Shown: positions 20,056-28,440, numbered from the stretch's first letter. The stretch is 64,000 nucleotides of DNA from Caulobacter segnis (GCF_029543125.1 NZ_JARQWW010000007.1:62001-126000), one strand, 5' to 3'. Notes: generated by a model from the sequence alone, not told the origin. Program-made: numbers and translations.

Positions 20056-21117
20056 GTGAAGATCAGGCGGCCGATCATCGACAAGGGCGCCCTCGTCCTG
20101 ATCCTGATCATGGTCGCGGTGGTCGATGTCCTGATCACCATCCGCTCGGCGGCGGACGGTTATCCGCCCAAGCTTTCGCACCTGCCGGCCGAGGTCCTGG
20201 CCTACAGCACCATGACGGCCGTGACCTACGGCATGTATCTGGCGATCGAGGGCGCGGGCCGGCGGTTCAGGCTGACCGGCCGCATCGTGGCGGCGGTGGT
20301 GACGGCGGTGATCGCCAGCTTCGTGCATCTGCCGATGATCAGCCTGATCTTCCGGCACATGACCGACTTTCCGACGCGGTCGTGGTCGGAGCTGTACGAC
20401 TTCGGCCGCATCTACACGATGGTGATCCCCTTCATGTTCAATGGCGCGGGGCTGGTGGCCTACTGCTTCCATCGCGACGTGCTGGCGCGCGAGCGGCAGC
20501 TGGCCGAGGCGCAGCAGATGGCGCAGGAGGCCCAGCTTCTGGCCCTGCGCTACCAGATCAATCCGCACTTCCTGTTCAACACGCTCAACGCCGCCTCGAC
20601 CCTGGTGCTGGAACGGCGCAATCAGGCGGCGGAGACCATGCTGCTGCGCCTGGCCGCGTTCTTCCGCCTCACCCTCACCCTTGATCCCCGCCAGGCGATC
20701 CCGCTGGTCCGGGAGATCGAGCTGCAGCGCACCTATCTGGCCATTGAGCAGACCCGCTTTGGCGACGAGCTGAAGGTCAGGATCAAACTGCCCCCCGTGC
20801 TGGAGCACGCGCTGGTTCCCGCCCTGCTGCTTCAGCCCCTGGTGGAGAACGCGGTGAAGCATACGCTGGGCGGCGAGGGGGCGGAGATCTTCATCGCCGC
20901 GCACGCCGTCGGCGGGACCCTGCGGCTGGAGGTGACGAACACCATCCAGCGCCATCAGGCACCCGGAACCGGCACCGGCCTGCGCAATGTGGCCGAGCGA
21001 CTGGCGGCCGAGTATGGCGAGGCGGCCAGCCTGGACATCGAGCCGCGCGAGGATCGTTTCCGCGTGATCCTGACCCTGCCGCTGGTTCTGGCCGAGCGCC
21101 CGCGGATCGCGGCCTAG
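20056..21117 (+). CDS. LytS/YehU-type membrane histidine kinase
   Basis: 353 residues, GTG start. Four hydrophobic helices in the first 140 residues are followed by a coiled coil (RERQLAEAQQMAQEAQ) and the His_kinase domain with the LRYQINPHFLFNTLN box (His171), then an ATPase domain with LLQPLVENAVKH (N box) and a GTGLRNVAERL G box. The partner is normally a LytTR response regulator, usually next door, but none is adjacent. The nearest LytTR protein (17085-17855) has no receiver, so pairing is uncertain. Confidence 0.92.
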   Translation: MKIRRPIIDKGALVLILIMVAVVDVLITIRSAADGYPPKLSHLPAEVLAYSTMTAVTYGMYLAIEGAGRRFRLTGRIVAAVVTAVIASFVHLPMISLIFRHMTDFPTRSWSELYDFGRIYTMVIPFMFNGAGLVAYCFHRDVLARERQLAEAQQMAQEAQLLALRYQINPHFLFNTLNAASTLVLERRNQAAETMLLRLAAFFRLTLTLDPRQAIPLVREIELQRTYLAIEQTRFGDELKVRIKLPPVLEHALVPALLLQPLVENAVKHTLGGEGAEIFIAAHAVGGTLRLEVTNTIQRHQAPGTGTGLRNVAERLAAEYGEAASLDIEPREDRFRVILTLPLVLAERPRIAA

Positions 21118-21956
21118 CCGCCCCGGCGCACGCCCTCGGCGAACAGCAGGTCCGACCAGCGCCAGGAGGATTGGCCCAGCGCCAGCCCCACCGAGCCCGG
21201 GGCGTCGTTCAGCGAGATCAGCACCAGCCCGCGCACCGGCTCGCGCCGGCAGGGCTCGGGGGCGAAGGCGACCTCCAGCGCGATGGCCTGGCGCACGCCG
21301 GCCAAGCCCTTGCCGTCCTGGGCGCCGTTGCGGACCCAGTCGCCGTTCCAGACCAGCAGCGCCCTGTCGCCGTCGCCTCCGCCTGGATGGGCGCTGGCGA
21401 CGGCGGCCCGGACCTTGGCGTTGCGGCGCAGGGCGTCCTGCAGCAGGCGCACCATGTTGCAGCCGTCGCCCGAACCAGACCCGGCGCCGGAGCCTGACCC
21501 CGTTCCCGAGCCCACGCCGGTCCCCGCCGTCTTCGCCCCGGCCAGGGCCGCGGGGCCCAGCACGATGGCGGACGGCTGCGACGCGGGAGCGGAGGCGGGC
21601 AGGGGCTCCACCTGCGGAACCGGCGGGCGGGGCCGCGTGGTCTGGCGGGGCAGGGGCGGAGAGGGCGGCGTCTCCGGCTTCGGCGGTTCGGGCTTCACCG
21701 GCGCGTCGGCGGCGGGATCGCCGGCCGAGCCGCCGCCGGCTGGCGCATCGGCGGGCGCCTGCGGCGGGGCGGGCGGGATCATCTCCACCAGGACCGAGGG
21801 CGGCTCGGTCATGTCCGGCGGATCGGGCAGGCTCCACAACAGGGCGGTCAGCACCAGCCCATGCCCCGCCAGGCTGACGACAGCCGCCGGCACGCGGCCC
21901 TTGCGGCGCTTGCGGGGCGGGGTCCCTCGAGACGGGGTCTGGGGCGGGCGGTTCAT
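21114..21956 (-). CDS. Proline-rich TonB-like membrane-anchored protein
   Basis: About 280 residues from ATG 21956 (GGAG at -9; a GTG 15 bases upstream is possible). A basic N-terminus precedes one hydrophobic helix (AAVVSLAGHGLVLTALLW), then a long Pro/Ala/Lys/Glu-rich stretch (VLVEMIPPAPPQAPAD, KPEPPKPETPPSPP), a Gly/Ser repeat (GSGTGSGSGAGSGSG), and a compact C-terminal domain with CNMVRLLQDALRRN and LLVWNGDWVRNG. The first half looks like TonB, but the C-terminal domain does not carry a recognisable TonB fold. It may span the periplasm. Another protein of this type is at 23946. Its stop overlaps the convergent kinase stop. Confidence 0.75.
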   Translation of the reverse strand: MNRPPQTPSRGTPPRKRRKGRVPAAVVSLAGHGLVLTALLWSLPDPPDMTEPPSVLVEMIPPAPPQAPADAPAGGGSAGDPAADAPVKPEPPKPETPPSPPLPRQTTRPRPPVPQVEPLPASAPASQPSAIVLGPAALAGAKTAGTGVGSGTGSGSGAGSGSGDGCNMVRLLQDALRRNAKVRAAVASAHPGGGDGDRALLVWNGDWVRNGAQDGKGLAGVRQAIALEVAFAPEPCRREPVRGLVLISLNDAPGSVGLALGQSSWRWSDLLFAEGVRRGG

Positions 21957-22066
21957 CCAGGCTCCGGACAACGTGACGCCGTACTCAAGCCCAGCCTCGC
22001 GTCAGGAACGTGGCGAGTGGTCAAGCTTGCTTGCGGGCCGCCGTCGGTCTGGTTACGGCTTACGGC

Positions 22067-22759
22067 ATGAGCGAAGCGCCCCTCGACCGTCCCGCCTGGC
22101 ATGCCCTGAACGGGCGGCAGGCCTCCTACGCCATCCCCGCCGGGCGCGCGGTGCGCTACGCCTCGGACGCGGCCCTCTTCGCCGCCTGCCGCGATGACAG
22201 CGAGGCTTCCCACGCCGACCTGGGCCGCATCATCCGTGAGGCGGGGGCCGGCGTCCTGTTGCAGGCCGCCGCCACGCCGCCCCTGCCGGGCCTGAATGTG
22301 GAGAAGCAGGGCGAGTGCGTGCAGATGGTGGCCGCCAGCCTGACCAGCGCCACTCCGCCCCGTCCCATCGAGCCCGCCGTCCGCCTGACCGACGCCGACG
22401 CGCCGCAGATGCTGGCCCTGGCCACCCTGACCGAGCCCGGCCCGTTCTTCGCCCAGACCCATCGCCTGGGCGAGTTCTGGGGCGTGAAGGACGGGGACGG
22501 CCGCCTGCTGGCCATGGCGGGAGAGCGCATGCGCCTGGACGGCCATACGGAGGTCAGCGGCGTCTGCACCCATCCCGACCATCGCGGCCACGGGCACGGG
22601 GCCATGCTGACCTGGCTGGTGGCCGCGCGCATCCTGGCCCGGGGCGAGACGCCGTTCCTGCACAGCTATACGGCCAATGCGGGCGCGGTGGCTTTGTACG
22701 AGGCCCTGGGCTTCCGCCCCCGCGCCCTGATGACGGCGACGTTCCTGCGGGCGGTGTGA
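22067..22759 (+). CDS. GNAT-family N-acetyltransferase
   Basis: 230 residues from ATG 22067. The C-terminal half (residues 130-230) holds the GNAT fold, with VSGVCTHPDHRGHGHGAMLT as motif A for acetyl-CoA binding and NAGAVALYEALGFRPR as motif B. The N-terminal half is less conserved; the ALNGRQASYAIPAGRAVRY opening is like FR47-type acetyltransferases. The substrate is unknown. It stands alone and is divergent from the TonB-like gene. Confidence 0.9.
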   Translation: MSEAPLDRPAWHALNGRQASYAIPAGRAVRYASDAALFAACRDDSEASHADLGRIIREAGAGVLLQAAATPPLPGLNVEKQGECVQMVAASLTSATPPRPIEPAVRLTDADAPQMLALATLTEPGPFFAQTHRLGEFWGVKDGDGRLLAMAGERMRLDGHTEVSGVCTHPDHRGHGHGAMLTWLVAARILARGETPFLHSYTANAGAVALYEALGFRPRALMTATFLRAV

Positions 22760-22773
22760 CCGCCTGGCGCTTG

Positions 22774-23094
22774 CTAGTGCGCGCTGGAAAGCTTCATCAG
22801 CACCAGGCCGCCGACGATCAACACCGCCGCGCCGATGCGCATCAGGCTGGCGGCCTCGCCCAGGAACATGATGCCGACGATGAAGGCGCCCACCGCCCCG
22901 ATGCCCGTCCACACGGTGTAGGCCGTGCCCAGGGGCAGGACCTTCATGGACCAGGACAGCAGGCCGAAGCTCAGCAGCATGGTCACTGCCGTGATCACGG
23001 ACGGCACGGGCTTGGTGAACCCGTCGGACAGCTTCATGGAATAGGCCCAGACGACCTCGAGCAGACCAGCGACAACAAGAAACAGCCACGCCAT
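22774..23094 (-). CDS. sugE: SMR-family exporter, SugE/Gdx type
   Basis: 106 residues and four helices, the expected SMR length. Glu13, in VVAGLLEVVWAYSMK, is the conserved proton/substrate carboxylate, and the following WAYSMK is the Gdx/SugE rather than the EmrE form. GTAYTVWTGIGAVGAFIVG and EAASLMRIGAAVLIVGGLV are further family motifs. Gdx proteins export guanidinium as antiparallel dimers. A strong AAAGGAGG ribosome site precedes the ATG, and hairpins upstream may sense guanidine. No second SMR gene is adjacent, which fits a homodimer. Confidence 0.92.
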   Translation of the reverse strand: MAWLFLVVAGLLEVVWAYSMKLSDGFTKPVPSVITAVTMLLSFGLLSWSMKVLPLGTAYTVWTGIGAVGAFIVGIMFLGEAASLMRIGAAVLIVGGLVLMKLSSAH

Positions 23095-23185
23095 GGCGAC
23101 CTCCTTTGAGGGCGCCGGGCCGTCCCGGTCTTGATCTCCCTCGCCGGAACCCGGCTCAAGGGGCGCGGACGTGGCCGCGCGGGGC
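23095..23185 (-). promoter_or_regulatory. Structured leader of sugE, candidate guanidine-responsive element
   Basis: Read on the minus strand, three hairpins precede the ribosome site: GCGCGG/CCGCGC (23163-23180), GCCGG/CCGGC (23143-23155), and CCGGG-ACGG-CCCGG (23115-23128). The last has the GG-ACGR-CC apex that marks guanidine-II (mini-ykkC) hairpins. That class normally has two ACGR loops, and only one is clear here; the distal hairpin loop is CCACGT. It is therefore a half-match at best. Low confidence without a covariance search. Confidence 0.35.
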
Positions 23186-23229
23186 TCAGATAGCGCCTGG
23201 GGCGCGGGGGTTCAAGCTTGGGGGAAGTG

Positions 23230-23945
23230 CGGTGGTGGACAAGGCGCTCCCCCACCTCCGTCTTCCTCGCCCTTGTGGCGAGGACCCAGAAACGGCTGAG
23301 GTCCTGGGTTCGTCAAGCGGAGCCGTCGCGCCAGTGCGGCCCATGCGGAGCTTCTGGGCCCTAGGCACGAGGCCTAGGGTGACGGGGATTGGTTATGGCG
23401 TGCGAAAGCGCCCTCGCTGGAAATCCAGCAAGGTCGGGAGGGCGGCGGAGCGACAAACGGCTCTCGATTTGGGTTGGAGTGGACAGCAAGATCGTCCGGC
23501 GCTCCGCGCGGGTCCTTGTCGTGAACGCTGCGACCGACGCCTTCGTATGACATGCCCGGCGACGGCCGGCCTCCAGGGGGAGCCCGCTCTTCCCGCAACG
23601 ACAGCACGTGGCCACACGCCCTCCCATGCGGGGAGATGGGAGGAGGTTACGGGAGGTTGGGAGGAAGGGGATAAGTCGTCTCCTCTCCCCACGCGTGGGG
23701 GAGGGTAGGGTGAGGGGCTTGCAGCGGTTCCGCTTGCACAGCCTCGCCCGCTGAACCTCAGCGCCCCCTCACCCTTGCCCTCTCCCCCAGAAGGGGGCGA
23801 GGGGATAAGGCAGCTCGACCCGTGTTGGGGGACACGGGCCGAGCCTGGGGTGTGGGTGGGCTGAGGGCCTCCCGAGATTTGGAATAGCAGCGGATTCCGA
23901 GTCAGAAATCCGTAGTTGTTTCGGTGATTTTCCACAGCCGGCCGT
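23230..23945. other. Gene-free, repeat-rich stretch (about 715 bases)
   Basis: Nothing convincing is encoded here. Several long frames exist on both strands but have low-complexity Arg/Pro/Ser composition, no ribosome site and no family resemblance. The segment at 23246-23330 contains GAGGACCCAG/CTGGGTTC-type inverted pieces, and 23680-23805 holds the GC-rich inverted repeat listed separately. The middle part (about 23390-23600) has a mixed composition that looks like a decayed or non-coding repeat. Confidence 0.6.
23680..23805. repeat. Intergenic GC-rich inverted repeat, copy A
   Basis: The left arm (23680-23717) contains CCCCACGCGTGGGGGAGGG and AGGGTGAGGGG. The right arm (23763-23804) contains CCCCTCACCCTTGCCC and TCTCCCCCAGAAGGGGG. 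The arms are near reverse complements over about 25 bases, and each folds on itself around a CCCC..GGGG core. Related elements occur at 38937-39052 and 61423-61590. Confidence 0.75.
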
Positions 23946-24530
23946 TCAGAAGCTGAACCGGCAGTCGATGCCCATGGCGGCGCCTTCGTCGCCCTCTGGC
24001 GTAGCGCTGCCGGCGGCTCTCGGCTTGCAGCCGTTCTTGGGGCGGCGGTTGAGGTAGGGGATTTCATCGCGCGGGGCGAAGCGGCCGCCTTTGGACAGGT
24101 CCACGGGAATGTTGCGTGTGCGGAGTTGGGCGAGGCGTTCTTCGCAACGGCGGCGCGCCTCCTCCGGCATCTGCGCCAGGTTCAGGCAGCCCATGCGGTT
24201 GCGGAGGGCTTGGCGGGCGAGGGCGCCGGAATCAGGCGCCGCGACGGCGGGCGGGAGCGCCGGCACGCCTTCGGGAATGGCGGCTTGGGCAGGGGGCTCG
24301 GACGCGGCGCGGGCCTGTCGGGCTGTGTTAGCTTCGGCTGCGCGGCGAAGGGGGCGGGCGGGCTCCGGCATCGGGAGGCGGAACAGCTCCACGGTGACGA
24401 TTGGGGCGGATGGCGGCGGCCGCCTCTGGACCAGGCCGGCCACGAAGATCGCGATGAACACCAGATGCAGGGCGACAGAGATGGCGACGGCCAGCGTCGC
24501 GGGCGCCGTGCGCCGTCTCGTCCCCCTCAT
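23946..24530 (-). CDS. Membrane-anchored proline-rich hypothetical protein
   Basis: About 194 residues from ATG 24530, which gives a short basic N-terminus (MRGTRRRTAPATL) before one hydrophobic helix (AVAISVALHLVFIAIFVAG). A Pro/Ala/Arg-rich region (LPMPEPARPLRRAAEANTAR) and a C-terminal domain with four cysteines (RMGCLNLAQMPEEARRRC, NGCKPR, GIDCRFSF) follow. It is a one-pass periplasmic protein, TonB-like only in its N-terminal half. It is divergent from the isomerase gene. The family was not recognised. An in-frame start 45 bases upstream is less likely. Confidence 0.75.
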   Translation of the reverse strand: MRGTRRRTAPATLAVAISVALHLVFIAIFVAGLVQRRPPPSAPIVTVELFRLPMPEPARPLRRAAEANTARQARAASEPPAQAAIPEGVPALPPAVAAPDSGALARQALRNRMGCLNLAQMPEEARRRCEERLAQLRTRNIPVDLSKGGRFAPRDEIPYLNRRPKNGCKPRAAGSATPEGDEGAAMGIDCRFSF

Positions 24531-24726
24531 GCTCCACCCCGGATGCAAGCTCGGATGGCGAAGCTCCCGGCGCACAATGTCGAATTGATGGCGCGGCGGA
24601 TGCGCCTGGAACGTGACGCAAGGTCAGGAGTCGGTTGACGAACCCGCCTCGTTCAGAGATCACGGGGCCGACGAACGTAGAGGCGGCGAGCTCCCCCCGT
24701 CCGCCATCCCGCCGAGAGGACATCCT

Positions 24727-25386
24727 ATGAAAATCGCTCTGATCACCGAGAACAGCCAAGCCGCCAAGAACGAGATCATCCACACGGCCCTGACCGCCGT
24801 GGCGGAGCCGCTGGGCCACCAGGTGTTCAACTACGGCATGTACTCGGCCGAGGATAAGGCCTCGCTGACCTACGTGATGAACGGCATCCTGGCCGGCATC
24901 CTGCTGAACTCGAAGGCCGCCGACTTCGTCGTCACCGGCTGCGGCACGGGCATGGGCGCCATGCTGGCCTGCAACTCCATGCCGGGCGTGTTCTGCGGCC
25001 TGGTCATCGACCCGACCGACGCCTTCCTGTTCGGCCAGATCAACGACGGCAACGCCATCTCGATGCCCTACGCCAAGGGCTTCGGCTGGGCCGCCGAGCT
25101 GAACCTGCAGGACGTCTACCGCAAGCTGTTCGAAGGCGAGCGCGGCCTGGGCTACCCCAAGGAGCGCGCCGAGATCATGGCCAAGAACCGCGGCATCCTG
25201 AAGACCGTGAAGGCCGCGACCTGCAAGGACATGCTGTCGGCCCTGAAGGCCCTGGACCAGGACCTGGTGAAGGCCGCCATCGCTGGCGAGAAGTTCCAGG
25301 AGTACTTCTTCGCCAACGCCCAGGACGAAGGGATCCGCGACTACATCAAGGGTCTGGTGGACTCGCGCGTTCTCGAGAACGCCTGA
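24727..25386 (+). CDS. RpiB/LacA/LacB-family sugar-phosphate isomerase
   Basis: 219 residues with a GAGAGG ribosome site. MKIALITENSQAAKNEII, LGHQVFNYGMYS and TGCGTGMGAMLACNSMPGV are the RpiB/LacAB fold, with the cysteine in the GCGTG loop as the likely catalytic base. It is longer than classic RpiB (about 150 residues), with a helical C-terminal extension (KDMLSALKALDQDLVKAAI). This longer subgroup isomerises ribose-5-phosphate or rarer sugar phosphates; the substrate is not decided by sequence. It is convergent with nagA, with a hairpin at the junction, so it is probably not part of the nag operon although it could draw on the same sugars. Confidence 0.9.
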   Translation: MKIALITENSQAAKNEIIHTALTAVAEPLGHQVFNYGMYSAEDKASLTYVMNGILAGILLNSKAADFVVTGCGTGMGAMLACNSMPGVFCGLVIDPTDAFLFGQINDGNAISMPYAKGFGWAAELNLQDVYRKLFEGERGLGYPKERAEIMAKNRGILKTVKAATCKDMLSALKALDQDLVKAAIAGEKFQEYFFANAQDEGIRDYIKGLVDSRVLENA

Positions 25387-25407
25387 GGATCGAAGTCGAC
25401 CTGGCGG

Positions 25408-25433
25408 TCAGCGGCGTCAGAGTGCGCCGCTGA
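25408..25433. terminator. Hairpin at the isomerase/nagA convergent junction
   Basis: TCAGCGGCG (25408-25416) and CGCCGCTGA (25425-25433) form a perfect 9-bp stem with an 8-base loop that spans the nagA stop codon. There is no T-run on either strand, so it may work poorly as an intrinsic terminator or only block convergent transcription. Confidence 0.4.
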
Positions 25434-26538
25434 TCCAGGTTTCGATGACGTTCAACTGATCGTCGGCGACCACAAGGTCGGCGCGGAGGCCGGGGGCGAT
25501 GCTCCCGGCCTTTTCGATTCCGAGGAAGGCGGCGGGGCTGCGCGAGGCCATGTTGACGGCCTGCGCCAGGGTGAGGCCGGTCATGGACATGGCGTTGCGC
25601 ACGGCGCCGGCCATGTCGAGGTCCGAGCCGGCCAGGGTGCCGTCGGGGCCGACGCAGACGCCGTTCTTCACGGTGATCTCGCGACCCTGCAGGGTGAAGG
25701 TCTTGGGCCCGCCCACGGTCGGCATGGCGTCCGACACCAGCATGAAGCGGTCGTGCGGGCGGCTGGCCAGGGCGATGCGCAGGGTGGCGGGGTGGATGTG
25801 CGCCCCGTCGATGATGATCCCGCACCAGGCGTCGCTTTCCAGCGCCGCGCCGACCACGCCCGGAGTGCGGCTGGTGAGCGGCGACATGGCGTTGAACAGG
25901 TGGGTGACGCCGGTGGCGCCGCTGCGGAACGCCTGGACCGCGGTGTCGTAGTCGGCGTTGGTGTGGCCGGCGGCGACGATGACCCCGGCGTCGGCCAGGC
26001 GGCGGATGGCCTCCGGCGTGGTCTTTTCCGGCGCCAGGGTGACCAGGGTGCGGCCGCGCTTCAGCGAAGTGAGAAGGGCGAAGGCCTCGTCATCCAGCAC
26101 CCGGAACTTCGACGCGTCATGGATGCCCTTGCGCTCGGCGTTGAGGAAGGGGCCCTCGATGTGGATGCCGAGCACGCCGGGGACGCCCTGTTCGATGGCG
26201 GCGTCCGTGGCGGCGATGGCCTGGGCGATCACCGACAGGTCGTCGCTGATCAGGGTCGGCAGAAAGCCGGTGGTCCCATAGGCGCGGTGGGCGGCGCCGA
26301 TGGCGGCGATGGTCTCCACCGTCGGGGCGTCGTTGAACAGCACGCCGCCGCCGCCGTTGACCTGGGTGTCGATGAAGCCGGGCAGCAGCAGGGCGCCGCC
26401 CAGATCGCGCGTCTCGTCGGCCTTCGCCTGGTCGGCGGGCAGGACGGCGGCGATGCGCTCGCCCTCGATGACGACGGCGACGCCTTCGACCAGGGCGTCC
26501 CCGATGAGGACGCGGCCATTGACCAGGGCTGTGGACAT
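25417..26538 (-). CDS. nagA: N-acetylglucosamine-6-phosphate deacetylase
   Basis: 373 residues. It hydrolyses GlcNAc-6-P to GlcN-6-P and acetate in the cytosol. Amidohydrolase-fold signatures are present: LLPGFIDTQVNGGGGVLFND, HIEGPFLNAERKGIHD (metal-ligand Glu), AAGHTNADYD (His), VTHLFNAMSPLTSRTPG (His) and LVSDAMPTVGG (catalytic Asp). It shares the ATG/TGA junction with the NagB-II gene at 26538, so the two are translationally coupled, and both lie downstream of the GntR gene in the divergent nag locus. Confidence 0.97.
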   Translation of the reverse strand: MSTALVNGRVLIGDALVEGVAVVIEGERIAAVLPADQAKADETRDLGGALLLPGFIDTQVNGGGGVLFNDAPTVETIAAIGAAHRAYGTTGFLPTLISDDLSVIAQAIAATDAAIEQGVPGVLGIHIEGPFLNAERKGIHDASKFRVLDDEAFALLTSLKRGRTLVTLAPEKTTPEAIRRLADAGVIVAAGHTNADYDTAVQAFRSGATGVTHLFNAMSPLTSRTPGVVGAALESDAWCGIIIDGAHIHPATLRIALASRPHDRFMLVSDAMPTVGGPKTFTLQGREITVKNGVCVGPDGTLAGSDLDMAGAVRNAMSMTGLTLAQAVNMASRSPAAFLGIEKAGSIAPGLRADLVVADDQLNVIETWISGAL

Positions 26539-27593
26539 CAGACGGTTTCGGTCACTTTGCGCAGGTGGGGAGGCTGATCAGGGTCATAACCTCGTGCGAC
26601 CGACAGGGCGTTGGCCATACGGTAGAAACTCTGGATCGCCAGGGCCGGTTGGAGAACCGGATGCGCCGCCAGGGCGGGCAGGGCGCCGGGCCCCGTGGCC
26701 TCGATATCGGCGAACAGCAGCTGGGCGCCCCGGCTTTTCAGCCCCTCGGCCAGGGTCAGGACGCTGTCGCGGGTCTCGTCGTCCTGGCTGAAGGCCAGCA
26801 CCGGGAAGCCGGGCTGCACCAGGGCCAGGGGGCCGTGCATGACCTCGGCGGCGGAGAAGGCCTCGGCGTGCAGGCCGCAGGTCTCCTTGAACTTCAGGGC
26901 CGCTTCCTGGGCGGCGGCGAAGCCGAGGCCGCGGGCCACCACATAGAGGTTGGCGGCGTCCTTCAGGCGCTCCACCGCCTCGCTCCAGTCCTGGCGCCAG
27001 GCCTCGGCGAGGAGGACGGGCAGGGTCTGGAGGGCGGCGGACAGCTCCGTGTCCTGCGTCCACTCGGCGGTCAGGTGCGCCAGGGCCGCGAGGGTGCAGA
27101 GGTAGGACTTGGTGGCGGCGACGCTGACCTCCGGCCCGGCATGCAGGGGCACAAAGGCGTCGGCCATGGCGGCCAGCGGCGAGGCGGCGTCATTGACCAG
27201 GGCGACCACGAAGGCGCCGCCGGCCTTGGCGGATTCGACCGAGGCCAGCAGATCCGGGCTGCGGCCCGACTGGGAGATGGCCAGGTAGAGCACGCCGTCC
27301 AGGTCCGCCTGGGCGCCATAGACCGAGGCGGTCGACAGGGCGGCCGAGGAGGTGATGACGCCGACCCGCGTCTCGAACAGGTACTTGGCGAAGGTGGCGG
27401 CGTGGTCCGAGCTGCCCCGGGCGCAGGTGACCACGGCGCGGGGCTTCATGGCGCGGAGCTTTTCGCCCAGGGCGGCGACGGCCTGGGCGTTGGCGTCCAG
27501 CTGCCGCTTCACGGCGGTCGAGGCCTCGGCGGCTTCGGCGAACATCCGGGTGGTTTCGGGCGAGGCCGATCGGGTCAAGACAGTCTCCAGCAC
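26538..27593 (-). CDS. nagB-II: Glucosamine-6-phosphate deaminase, NagB-II type (two SIS domains)
   Basis: 351 residues with two SIS sugar-isomerase domains (about 35-160 and 200-335) and no N-terminal glutaminase domain, so this is not GlmS. TCARGSSDHAATFAKYL and AISQSGRSPDLL are the phosphosugar loops. EVSVAATKSYLCTLAAL and KETCGLHAEAFSAAEVMHGP match the family, which converts GlcN-6-P to fructose-6-P and ammonia. It replaces the unrelated NagB-I, as in other nag loci of this clade. It starts 8 bases before the gntR stop. Confidence 0.93.
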   Translation of the reverse strand: MLETVLTRSASPETTRMFAEAAEASTAVKRQLDANAQAVAALGEKLRAMKPRAVVTCARGSSDHAATFAKYLFETRVGVITSSAALSTASVYGAQADLDGVLYLAISQSGRSPDLLASVESAKAGGAFVVALVNDAASPLAAMADAFVPLHAGPEVSVAATKSYLCTLAALAHLTAEWTQDTELSAALQTLPVLLAEAWRQDWSEAVERLKDAANLYVVARGLGFAAAQEAALKFKETCGLHAEAFSAAEVMHGPLALVQPGFPVLAFSQDDETRDSVLTLAEGLKSRGAQLLFADIEATGPGALPALAAHPVLQPALAIQSFYRMANALSVARGYDPDQPPHLRKVTETV

Positions 27594-27600
27594 GCGAAAA

Positions 27601-28335
27601 CTACAGGGTCAGTTCGGCGACGAAGTCGTAGGCGTCGCCGCGATAGAACGATTGGGTGATCTCGACGGTCCGTCCGTCGGCCAGGAAACCGCGACGCTCG
27701 ATCAGCAGGGCCGGGTCGCGGGGCGACAGGCCCATCAGATCGGCCTGGTCGGTGGTCAACAGCACCGCGCGCAGCCGCTGCAGGGCGCGGGCGGGGCGGT
27801 GGCCTGTCTTCTCCAGCGCCTCGTAGAGCGAGGACTTCACCGTCTCCAGAGAGGGCAGGGCGAAGGCCGGGATGGTGGCGAATTCCAGCGCCATGGGCGC
27901 GTTGTCGGCGTAGCGGATGCGGTGGAAGCGATAGACCGGCGCGCCGGGGCTGAGCCCCAGGGTCAGCGATTCCTCGGGCGTCACCGTGCCTTCGGAGCGG
28001 TTGATCCAGACGCTGTGCGGGACGCGGCCGCGCGAAAGCATGTCCTCGGAGAAGGACGAGATCTTGGAGAAGCTTTTCTCCACCCGGGCGGCGACGAAGG
28101 TGCCGGCTCCCTGGCGGCGGGTGAGCAGGCCTTCGTTGACCAGGCCGTCCAGCGCCTTGCGCACGGTGATGCGGGAGACGGCGAACTCCTCGGCCAAATC
28201 ACGCTCGGCCGGCAGGGCGTCGTCCGGCGACAGGACCTTGGTCTTGATGGCCTCGCGCAGGGCGCGCTGGAGCTGCCGGTAGAGCGGCGCGTGGTCGGCT
28301 TCGTCCAGGCGGCCGATGCGGTCTGCAAACGTCAT
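27601..28335 (-). CDS. nagR: GntR-family repressor of the nag locus (NagR/NagQ-like, HutC subfamily)
   Basis: 244 residues. An N-terminal winged helix-turn-helix (residues 12-80, LREAIKTKVLSPDDALPAERDLAEEF and VSRITVRKALDGLVNEGLL) is followed by a UTRA effector domain (about 95-240), the HutC subfamily form used by GlcNAc regulators that sense GlcNAc-6-P or GlcN-6-P. It faces the TonB receptor across a 254-base region with repeated ATTGGTAT half sites, its likely operators. It is co-directional with nagB-II and nagA, so it probably represses its own operon and the divergent one. Confidence 0.93.
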   Translation of the reverse strand: MTFADRIGRLDEADHAPLYRQLQRALREAIKTKVLSPDDALPAERDLAEEFAVSRITVRKALDGLVNEGLLTRRQGAGTFVAARVEKSFSKISSFSEDMLSRGRVPHSVWINRSEGTVTPEESLTLGLSPGAPVYRFHRIRYADNAPMALEFATIPAFALPSLETVKSSLYEALEKTGHRPARALQRLRAVLLTTDQADLMGLSPRDPALLIERRGFLADGRTVEITQSFYRGDAYDFVAELTL

Positions 28336-28400
28336 GTGCGCCCTCCCTGGTTTCGAATCCTAAAGCCAGCCCCGGCTTGGTTGATAGTCACCTGACCACT

Positions 28401-28440
28401 TTAATACCAATTTGTCGAGTGGGTTTGATTGGTAATATTT
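28401..28440. promoter_or_regulatory. Candidate NagR operator in the divergent nag promoter
   Basis: AATACCAAT (28403-28411) and ATTGGTAAT (28428-28436) form an inverted repeat, 8 of 9 bases matching, with 16 bases between. ATTGGTAT half sites are the known core of GntR/HutC-type GlcNAc repressor boxes. A third ATTGGTATC lies at 28524-28532, closer to the TonB receptor start. Inferred, not tested. Confidence 0.5.

Noticed and set aside
23106..23708. 200-codon frame in the gene-free stretch
   Set aside because: No family resemblance, Arg/Pro-rich, overlaps the sugE leader and the inverted repeat; non-coding is more likely.
25408..25433. Hairpin between isomerase and nagA as a riboswitch
   Set aside because: It lies at the 3' ends of two convergent genes, not in a leader, so a terminator role is simpler.
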